This document shows, one piece after another, positions 43,905 to 50,814 of a stretch of 64,000 nt of DNA. The DNA is from Xiheimicrobium sp033763395. Its GTDB lineage: Bacteria; Myxococcota; Myxococcia; Myxococcales; Myxococcaceae. The stretch covers positions 1 to 64,000 of the forward strand of contig JANRKQ010000049.1 of the NCBI GenBank assembly GCA_033763395.1. Reading direction: 5' to 3'. The notes under the pieces were generated by a model, which had not been told where the DNA came from, made no database searches, and worked only from the letters and a program-made list of their open reading frames with translations. Position numbers and translations under genes: made by a program. Every line of letters starts with the position of its first letter. Positions within the stretch are counted from its first letter, which is position 1.

Positions 43905-45782
43905 ATGAGACTCCTGCGCGCGCTGTCCGTGGTGATGGCGGTGCTGCTGGCGATGCCGGCGGCCGCCCAGATGAACTTCGAGGGCCTCGATCTCGGCGGC
44001 CCCAAGAAGAAGAAGAAGCCGCCCACGGGCGGCACCCCCACCAAGAAGAAGCCCGACGAGAAGAAGCCCGACGAGACGACGCCACAGCCCGACGTCGAGC
44101 TGCCTGCCGAGGGGCTCGATCTGTCGAAGCCGGTCGAGAAGAAGAAGCCGCCCCCGCCGAAGCCCGAAGATCCGAAGGCGGCGCCCACCATGTCCTTCGA
44201 CGCGGTGGACGTCGGTGGCAAGACGGGCGACCGCCAGAAGCTCGACGCCGCCATCACCCAGTTCAAGGACGAGGCGTTCGAGCCGGCCGCGCTGGCCTTC
44301 TTCGAGATGTCGCAGGACCCGAAGTTCGCCGCCAACCAGGTCGAGGCCGAGTACTGGCTCGCCAAGTCGCTCTACAAGCTGGGGCTCTACAACTCGTCCT
44401 TGGGCATGTTCTCGAAGGTGCTGGGGCGGGGCAGCGACAAGAACAAGTTCTTCAAGTCCTCACTCGAGTGGCTGTTCTTCATCGCGCGCAAGACGACGAA
44501 CGAGACGGTGGTGCTCGACGAGATCGCCAAGTACGCGAACTACGAGTTCCCGGAGCGCTTCCGCAACGAGTTCCGCTACCTGCTCGCGCGCTACAACGTC
44601 GTCTACGGCAAGGCGCTCGACGACGCCGAGCGCAAGGGCGAGGCCGACAAGGCCTTCGACGAGGTGAAGCGGCTGGCCCTCATGATCCCCAAGGGCGACC
44701 CGTTCTACCCGAAAGGCAAGTACCTCGAGGGCCTGGCCTACTTCCGCGAGAACAAGCTCGAGGCGGCGCTCGAGGCGATGAAGGAAGTGGTGCGGGCCAC
44801 CCGCTCGGAAGAGGGCCGCGGTGAGACCGCCGAGGCGCGCAACCTGAAGAACCTGCGCGAGCTCGCCTTCATGCAGCTCGCCCGCACGCACTACGGCGCC
44901 AAGCAGAACCGCTACGCCATCTTCTATCTCTCGAAGGTCGAGCGCGGCGGCGTGCAGTGGCTCGAGTCGCTCTTCGAGTCGAGCTGGGCCAACTATCGCA
45001 TTGGCCAGTACGAGCAGGGCCTCGGCAACCTGATCACCCTGTCGAGCCCGTTCTTCCGCGACGAGTACTTCCCCGAGGCGCTCATTCTCAAGGCGGTGGT
45101 GTACTTCGAGAACTGCCGCTACCGCGAGGCGCTGTCGATCATCGAGGACTTCGAGAACATCTACGGGCCGGTGCAGGAGGAGCTCAACACCCTCGTCGCC
45201 AAGGACATGGAGGCCACCGAGTACTTCAACGTGCTGGACGACGTGCGCAAGAAGAACAAGGCCGGCCTGGTGAAGAAGGGCAGCGTCGACGAGATCCTCG
45301 AGCGCATTCTCAACCTCGCCCTCACCGACAAGGACCTCAAGAAGACGGTCGACTCGATCGCCGAGCTCGAGGCCGAGATCGACTCGTTCGGCGGCAAGAG
45401 CGACTCGTTCAAGTACTCGAACCTCGCCAAGGCGCTCATCGAGCAGATGAAGGGCCAGCGCGAGGCCCTCATCAAGAAGGGCGGCATCATGGCCAAGGCC
45501 AAGCTCGACTTCGAGAACGGCCAGCTGAAGACGCTGCGGGCCAACGGCCTGCGCATCAAGTTCGAGACGACGGACAAGGAGAAGGAGTTCCTCCAGGACC
45601 TGCTGCAGGCCGGCGGCCAGAAGCAGATCGTCAAGGAGTACAAGTACACGGTCGCCGTCTCGGACGATCAGCTCTACTGGCCGTACGTGGGCGAGTACTG
45701 GCGCGACGAGCTGGGCACCTACCAGTACACGCTTACCAAGGGCTGCATCGAGCGCAAGAGCGGTACCGAACTGAAGGAGTGA
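43905..45782 (+). CDS. gltC: TPR periplasmic gliding-motility protein, GltC-like
   Basis: A 625-residue protein. Signal peptide to ~22 (LLAMPAAAQ), then MNFEGLDLGGPKKKKK, a Lys/Pro-rich linker to ~95 with a second motif AEGLDLSKP (68-76). From ~105 to ~470 it is TPR-like (YWLAKSLYKLGLYNSSLGMF; ALMEAMKEVV-type helices; YRIGQYEQGLGNLITLSSPF; ALILKAVVYFENCRYREALS), and from ~500 a helical/beta C-terminal region ends in YWRDELGTYQYTLTKGC. The sequence and gene order after two OMP barrels fit GltC, a periplasmic TPR component of the Myxococcus gliding complex. Strong Lys/Pro content is unlike the neighbours and may interact with peptidoglycan or the other Glt proteins. Confidence 0.75.
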   Translation: MRLLRALSVVMAVLLAMPAAAQMNFEGLDLGGPKKKKKPPTGGTPTKKKPDEKKPDETTPQPDVELPAEGLDLSKPVEKKKPPPPKPEDPKAAPTMSFDAVDVGGKTGDRQKLDAAITQFKDEAFEPAALAFFEMSQDPKFAANQVEAEYWLAKSLYKLGLYNSSLGMFSKVLGRGSDKNKFFKSSLEWLFFIARKTTNETVVLDEIAKYANYEFPERFRNEFRYLLARYNVVYGKALDDAERKGEADKAFDEVKRLALMIPKGDPFYPKGKYLEGLAYFRENKLEAALEAMKEVVRATRSEEGRGETAEARNLKNLRELAFMQLARTHYGAKQNRYAIFYLSKVERGGVQWLESLFESSWANYRIGQYEQGLGNLITLSSPFFRDEYFPEALILKAVVYFENCRYREALSIIEDFENIYGPVQEELNTLVAKDMEATEYFNVLDDVRKKNKAGLVKKGSVDEILERILNLALTDKDLKKTVDSIAELEAEIDSFGGKSDSFKYSNLAKALIEQMKGQREALIKKGGIMAKAKLDFENGQLKTLRANGLRIKFETTDKEKEFLQDLLQAGGQKQIVKEYKYTVAVSDDQLYWPYVGEYWRDELGTYQYTLTKGCIERKSGTELKE

Positions 45783-45789
45783 CGCGGCC

Positions 45790-46203
45790 ATGGGGCTCAA
45801 CGCCGTCGTCTTCTTCCGCCTGGCCAAAGCGCCTGCCGACGCCCTGCTGAAGGAGGCTGGGTTCAAGAAGACGCGCTCGCTCTGGCGCCTCGCAGGGACC
45901 GAGGGCGTCTTCAGCGTGGAGCCTGGAGCGAAGCAGACCCTCGTCGCGTGGGACACCTTCACGCGCTTCGACGAGCTTGGTGACAGAGGCCTGCAGCGGG
46001 AGCTTCTGGCGGACGTGAAGCGGGTCGCCAGCGCGTTGGGGGCCGACGCCGTCGCCTGTGTTCCCAGCGGCAGCGAAACACCTCGACGCAAGGACTTCGT
46101 GCCGCGCGCGAAGGCGACCGCGAAGGCGCTCTTCTCTGGGGCAGAGGCCCTGTCGAACGAGATCCCCGACGACATTCGCGAGCTGCTCGGGCTCGACGAC
46201 TGA
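45790..46203 (+). CDS. Small soluble protein of unknown function
   Basis: A 137-residue protein that starts seven bases after the GltC-like stop. No signal peptide or membrane helix. MGLNAVVFFRLAKAPADALL and TRFDELGDRGLQRELLADVKRV look like a compact alpha/beta protein. I do not recognise a family. Co-transcription with the Glt-like genes or the following plsX (21 bases downstream) is likely. Confidence 0.55.
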   Translation: MGLNAVVFFRLAKAPADALLKEAGFKKTRSLWRLAGTEGVFSVEPGAKQTLVAWDTFTRFDELGDRGLQRELLADVKRVASALGADAVACVPSGSETPRRKDFVPRAKATAKALFSGAEALSNEIPDDIRELLGLDD

Positions 46204-46224
46204 CGGTCCGCTAAGGTCTCATCC

Positions 46225-47265
46225 ATGTCCGACCAGAGCCCGATCACCATCGCCTTCGACGTGATGGGGGCCGATCACGGCCCGCTCGAGGTGGTGAAGG
46301 GGGCCGCGCAGCTCACCCTCGACTCGCCGAACCTGCACGCGCTGCTGGTGGGCGACCGCGCGCTCATCGATCAGGCGCTCTCGCAGGTGAAGTACACCGC
46401 CGAGCGGCTGGCGGTGCACCACGCGCCCGACTTCGTCGCGATGCACGAGAAGCCGGCGGCGGCGCTCGATGCCCGGCCGCGCTGCTCGGTGCAGGTCGCA
46501 GCCGAGCTGGTGCGTGACGGAGAGGCCGACGGCATGGTGTCGGCCGGCAACACCGGCGCCGGCGTGCTGGCCTGCGCGCGCACGTTCAAGCTGATCCCCG
46601 GAGTGCGGCGGGCGGCGCTGGCCACCGTGTACCCGACGGCCACCTCGCGCGGCGAGAAGAACGATCCGTTCAGCCTCATCCTCGACGTGGGGGCCACCGT
46701 CGACGCCTCGGCCGACGACCTCGTCGCCTTCGCCGTCATGGGCGCCGCCTACGCGCGCATCATCTCGAAGAACCCCGACCCGGCGGTGGCGCTCTTGTCG
46801 AACGGCACTGAGGCCAGCAAGGGGCCAGCGCGGGTCGTCGAGGCGAACCAGAAGCTCCAGGGCCTGAGAGGGCTGCGCTTCATCGGCAACGTCGAGGGTG
46901 TCGACATTCCCAAGGGCACGGCCGACGTGGTGGTGTGCGACGGCTTCGTCGGCAACGTGTGCCTCAAGATGCTCGAGGGCGTGAGCGAGACGGTCATCGA
47001 GCTGGCCCGCTACGCGTACAAGGAGAAGCTGCTCTGGCGCGCCGGCCTCGCGATGCTGTCGAGCGGCATCGAGCGCATCAAAGAGGTCACCGACTGGGAG
47101 CAGTACGGCGGTGCGCCGATCCTCGGGTTCGACAAGCTGTTCATCAAGGCCCACGGCCGCTCGAAGGCCCGCGCCATCACCAACGCGGGCAAGGTGGCCG
47201 CCAAGGCCGTGAAGAGCGAGCTGGCCCACGTCATTCAAACGGCGCTCCCCCAACCGACGGGCTAA
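46225..47265 (+). CDS. plsX: Phosphate acyltransferase PlsX
   Basis: A 346-residue protein, normal for PlsX, which makes acyl-phosphate from acyl-ACP for phospholipid synthesis at the inner membrane. Family motifs are clear: ITIAFDVMGADHGPLEVVKG at the start, GMVSAGNTGAGVLAC, ALATVYPT, LLSNGTEASKGP, FIGNVEGVDIPKGTADVVVC and DGFVGNVCLKMLEG. In many bacteria plsX is followed by fabH; here it is followed by a HAD-like gene after 58 bases instead. Strong assignment. Confidence 0.97.
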   Translation: MSDQSPITIAFDVMGADHGPLEVVKGAAQLTLDSPNLHALLVGDRALIDQALSQVKYTAERLAVHHAPDFVAMHEKPAAALDARPRCSVQVAAELVRDGEADGMVSAGNTGAGVLACARTFKLIPGVRRAALATVYPTATSRGEKNDPFSLILDVGATVDASADDLVAFAVMGAAYARIISKNPDPAVALLSNGTEASKGPARVVEANQKLQGLRGLRFIGNVEGVDIPKGTADVVVCDGFVGNVCLKMLEGVSETVIELARYAYKEKLLWRAGLAMLSSGIERIKEVTDWEQYGGAPILGFDKLFIKAHGRSKARAITNAGKVAAKAVKSELAHVIQTALPQPTG

Positions 47266-47323
47266 CGGCGCGCTTCATCGCTTTTCCCGGCCGCGCGGCG
47301 GGCGTACAACCGGAAACGTTCCC

Positions 47324-48358
47324 GTGACGCTGACCGACCGCATCGATCCGAGACCGCCGCGCCGCATCTACCGGTGGGATCTCGACAAGACGTACCTGCA
47401 GACGGAGTTCGACACGCTCCGGCAGCTCGTGCGCACGGCGCTGCAGAAGGCGCACGAGAAGAAGGCGGTGCCAGGCGCCGCGGCGCTCATTCGCGAGCTG
47501 CGCGCCAACGGCGACTCGCGCCTGTGCATCGTCTCGGGCAGCCCCACCCAGATGCGCGCGGTGCTGGCCGAGAAGCTCAAGCTCGACGGCGTCGAGTTCG
47601 ACGAGCTGGTGCTGAAGGACAACCTCAAGAACCTGGTGCGCGGCCGCTTCAAGGCCCTCCGGGGGCAGGTTGGGTACAAGCTGCCGGTGCTGCTGCAGAG
47701 CCGGGCCCACGCGCCTGCCGAGGCCGAAGAGGTGCTCTTCGGCGACGACGCCGAAGCCGACGCCTTCATCTACTCGCTGTACGCCGACATGGTGGCGCGC
47801 CGGGTGAGCGAGCCGGTGGTGCACCAGGTGCTCGAGGCCGCCGAGGTGTACGGCGACGACATCGATCGGGTGATGCGCACCTGGGAGTCGATTCCGAAGG
47901 CCGACCCGGTGCGGCGCATCTTCATCAACCTCGATCGCCTCACCACGCCCGCCTCGTTCGCAAAGTACGGGCCCCGGCTGGTGCCCATCTTCAACTACTT
48001 CCAGGCCGCGCTCGTGTTGATGGCCGACGGGCACCTGTCGGCGCCCCAGGTGCTGAAGGTGATGGTCGACCTCGTGCAGTCCGCCGGTCACAACCTCTTC
48101 ACGCTGTCGAACTCGCTGCAGGATCTCATGCGCCGCGGGCTGCCCATCGCCGAGGTGGCGCAGTCGTTGGCCGAGGCGCTGCAGGGGCCGCAGGCCATGC
48201 TCCAGGTGGTGCGGCCGGTGCCCGACATTCTCGCCGCGTTCACCAAGCGGGCGGCCTCGCTCGGAGCGCCGTCGGCGCCGCCCGCCGCCCGTGACATCGA
48301 CTACCTCTCGCTGCTCGATCACGCTCGGCCCCGCACCCACAAGAAGCGGAAGGTCTGA
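47324..48358 (+). CDS. HAD-superfamily phosphatase-like protein
   Basis: A 344-residue protein from GTG 47324. YRWDLDKTYLQTEFD (residues ~16-30) contains the HAD motif DxDxT (DLDKT), and LCIVSGSPTQMRAVLAEKL is a plausible motif II (Ser in CIVSGS). LFGDDAEADAFIYSLYADMV supplies motif IV-type acidic residues. The first ~170 residues thus look like a HAD/App1-like phosphatase, and the last ~170 form a helical region with no recognised motif. Substrate unknown. Located between plsX and pcnB. Confidence 0.65.
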   Translation: MTLTDRIDPRPPRRIYRWDLDKTYLQTEFDTLRQLVRTALQKAHEKKAVPGAAALIRELRANGDSRLCIVSGSPTQMRAVLAEKLKLDGVEFDELVLKDNLKNLVRGRFKALRGQVGYKLPVLLQSRAHAPAEAEEVLFGDDAEADAFIYSLYADMVARRVSEPVVHQVLEAAEVYGDDIDRVMRTWESIPKADPVRRIFINLDRLTTPASFAKYGPRLVPIFNYFQAALVLMADGHLSAPQVLKVMVDLVQSAGHNLFTLSNSLQDLMRRGLPIAEVAQSLAEALQGPQAMLQVVRPVPDILAAFTKRAASLGAPSAPPAARDIDYLSLLDHARPRTHKKRKV

Positions 48359-48374
48359 CGAGGCGCCCAGCCCG

Positions 48375-48419
48375 AGCGAGCGCCCTTCCCCGTGACGGGG
48401 CTTTCAGCTAGGGCTCGCT
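48375..48419 (+). terminator. Composite hairpin after the HAD gene
   Basis: An inner stem CCCCG-TGA-CGGGG (48388-48400) followed by CTTTC sits within outer arms AGCGAGCGCCCT and AGGGCTCGCT that pair with a 2-base bulge. It lies 17 bases beyond the HAD-like gene stop and upstream of pcnB, a fair position for a terminator or attenuator. Confidence 0.4.
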
Positions 48420-48466
48420 CCGCTCACGTGACGCCGTCGCGTCACCTGTCTGGCCACGAAAGACCC

Positions 48467-50173
48467 ATGACGACCGACACCACGACCGAGCAGGCTGCCG
48501 AGCGGCAGGCTCCCGCGCCCGAGACCAGCGCGCGGGACGGCCACGCTCCGCCGGCTCCGAACGAACGCACCGCTGACACCCTCGCGCTGAAGACGGCCTC
48601 GAGCGACGACGGCCCTGACATCGATCCCACGTGGCTCGACTCTGACGCCGTGCGGGTGCTGCTGCGCCTCAAGCAGAACGGCCACCAGGCGTACCTCGTC
48701 GGCGGCTGCGTGCGAGACCTGCTGATCGGCCGCACGCCGAAAGACTTCGACATCGCCACCTCGGCCACTCCGAACCAGGTGAAGTCGCTCTTCCGCAACT
48801 GCCGGCTCATCGGCCGGCGGTTCCGCCTCGCGCACGTCTACTTCAAGGGCGGGAAGATCCTCGAGGTGTCGACGTTCCGCGCGAACCCCACCGTGACGGA
48901 AGAGCCCCAGCCCAGCGAGGCGAGCGAGGGCGAGGTGCACACCGCGGGGACCGAGCACATCGCCGACGCCGATCGCGAGGCGCTCGTCGCCGTCGAGCAC
49001 GACGACCCGGTGCCCGACGCGCCCGTGGAGGACAACGAGGACGAGGCCGTCGAGAGCGCCCCGAAGGAGCGCGACCTGCTCATCACTGAGGACAACACCT
49101 TCGGCACCGAGCTCGAGGACGCGCTACGCCGCGACTTCACCATCAACGGCCTCTTCTACGAGCCGGTGTCGGGCCGGGTGATCGATCACGTCAACGGCTT
49201 GCGCGATCTCGCCTCGGAGCAGCTGCGCACCATCGGCGACCCAGAGCAGCGCATGCGCGAAGACCCGGTGCGCATCCTGCGGGCGGTGCGGTTCGCCGGG
49301 AAGCTGGGCTTCGACGTCGAGCCGCGCACGTACGCCGCGATGGAGGGCTGCGTGGAGGATCTGCCCCGCTGCTCGGCGCCCCGGCTGCTCGAAGAGACGT
49401 TTCGCCTCATTCGTGGCGGTGGTGCCTCGCCCGCACTCAAGCTGCTGGTGGCGCTCGACGCGCTCAAGTTCCTCCTCCCACCGGTCAACGAGTACCTCGC
49501 GGAGCAGGACGCCGAGGGCCGCGCCGAGTACTTCAAGTTCATCGCGCACATGGACAGCCTGGTGAACGCCGGCACGTCGTTCGACGACTCGATGCTGCTG
49601 GCCTGCATCCTCCTGCCCATCGCGCTCGACGAGCCGGAGCCGGCCGAGGCGACCCCCTCACAGGGACAGGGCGCCGTGGCGGCCGCACCAGTCACCCAAG
49701 ACGCCGGCGAGCCGGCCAACGAGGCGGCGTCCTCCACCGAGGCGCCCGCGGTGGACGCTCCGAGCGCTCAGCCGACGACTCCGGCCGCCGCGCCCTCGAA
49801 TGAGGCCGAGCGGCCGCCCTCGGTGGCGAAGGCCATCGAGCTGCTCCTGAGCGAGCTCGTGCGTACGGCGCGGCTGCCCCGGCGCATCGCCGAGCGGTGC
49901 CGCATGATCCTCCTCTCGCAGAAGACGCTCGCCGGGCTGCGGCGCCGGCGTGGGGGCCTGCAGGGCTTCCGCGCCCACCCGCTCTTCAACGAGTCCCTGG
50001 CCGTCTTCGAGGTGTGGGTGAAGGCGACGGGAGAGCACCAGGCCGCGCTCGACTCCTGGAAGACCGGCAGCGCCCCGCAGGTCGCCGCGGACGCCGAGGG
50101 CCCTCGTCGCCGCCGGCGCCGTCGTCGTCGCGGCGGTGGTGGCGGAGGCGATCGGCCGCAGGCCTCGAGCTGA
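48467..50173 (+). CDS. pcnB: Poly(A) polymerase / CCA-type nucleotidyltransferase, PcnB-like
   Basis: A 568-residue protein from ATG 48467. Residues ~55-140 and ~205-290 form the nucleotidyltransferase core: YLVGGCVRDLLIGRTPKDFD with the catalytic DFD (93-95), then ILEVSTFRA, then RRDFTINGLFYEP and EDPVRILRAVRFAGKL. Between STFRA and the RRDFTINGL block there is an acidic insert of ~60 residues (143-203) that E. coli PcnB lacks. A Pro/Ala-rich segment (~393-446) interrupts the C-terminal helices, and the tail is an Arg-run followed by Gly (RRRRRRRRRGGGGGG), likely RNA-binding. The first ~50 residues are low complexity. Poly(A) polymerase rather than CCA-adding is favoured by the PcnB-like order and basic tail, but both belong to one family. 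Confidence 0.88.
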   Translation: MTTDTTTEQAAERQAPAPETSARDGHAPPAPNERTADTLALKTASSDDGPDIDPTWLDSDAVRVLLRLKQNGHQAYLVGGCVRDLLIGRTPKDFDIATSATPNQVKSLFRNCRLIGRRFRLAHVYFKGGKILEVSTFRANPTVTEEPQPSEASEGEVHTAGTEHIADADREALVAVEHDDPVPDAPVEDNEDEAVESAPKERDLLITEDNTFGTELEDALRRDFTINGLFYEPVSGRVIDHVNGLRDLASEQLRTIGDPEQRMREDPVRILRAVRFAGKLGFDVEPRTYAAMEGCVEDLPRCSAPRLLEETFRLIRGGGASPALKLLVALDALKFLLPPVNEYLAEQDAEGRAEYFKFIAHMDSLVNAGTSFDDSMLLACILLPIALDEPEPAEATPSQGQGAVAAAPVTQDAGEPANEAASSTEAPAVDAPSAQPTTPAAAPSNEAERPPSVAKAIELLLSELVRTARLPRRIAERCRMILLSQKTLAGLRRRRGGLQGFRAHPLFNESLAVFEVWVKATGEHQAALDSWKTGSAPQVAADAEGPRRRRRRRRRGGGGGGDRPQASS

Positions 50174-50174
50174 C

Positions 50175-50693
50175 GTGAACCCGATCGTCCACGCCGAGCT
50201 GGCCTGGCTCGTGGGCGCCCGGCTGTCGGCGCGGCGAGACCGGGTGCTCGTCACGCTGGCGGGCGTCGTGCCTGATCTCGACGGGCTGACGCTGCTCGCG
50301 GGCGAAGAGGCCTACGGCACGTACCACCACGTGCTCACGCACGGGCTGTTGAGCGCCTCACTCTGCGCGGCCGGCCTCGCGCTCCTCGCCGAACGCAAGG
50401 CGGTCGTCGGGGCGCTGGCGTTCGTCACGTTCCACCTGCACCTCGTGTGCGATCTCGCGGGGAGCGGGCCGGGCTGGCCCATCTGGTACTGGTGGCCCTT
50501 CGACCTGCACCAGACGATGTGGGACGGGCAGTGGAACCTCGCGAGCTGGCAGAACTCCGTCATCGGGCTCGCGGCGACGCTCGCGGTGCTGGCGTGCGCG
50601 CTGCCCCTGGGGCGTACGGCGGTCGAGCTGTTCTCGCGCCGGGCCGACGAGGCGGTGGTGAAGACGCTCCGCGCGCGCTTCGGCCGATCGTGA
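50175..50693 (+). CDS. YdjM-like inner-membrane metal-dependent hydrolase-family protein
   Basis: A 172-residue protein from GTG 50175, one base after the pcnB stop. Conserved pattern: NPIVHAELAWLVGARL, VPDLDGLTLLAG, TYHHVLTHGLLSASLC, HLHLVCDLAGSGPGWPIWYW and WPFDLHQTMW. These His/Asp positions and three or four hydrophobic helices match the YdjM/DUF457 membrane family, annotated as putative metal-dependent hydrolases. In vivo function is unknown. It lies about 120 bases upstream of the PolA-like gene. Confidence 0.8.
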   Translation: MNPIVHAELAWLVGARLSARRDRVLVTLAGVVPDLDGLTLLAGEEAYGTYHHVLTHGLLSASLCAAGLALLAERKAVVGALAFVTFHLHLVCDLAGSGPGWPIWYWWPFDLHQTMWDGQWNLASWQNSVIGLAATLAVLACALPLGRTAVELFSRRADEAVVKTLRARFGRS

Positions 50694-50814
50694 GCGCGCT
50701 GCGCGAAGCGTGGGGGCCCCGGAGCAAGATGCGCTCGCGCCCGGGGCGGAGTCGCTGACGACGTCGACTCCGCTCAAAGTGGCGAGGCCCGGCGGGTCCA
50801 CTACAACGCGAGTC

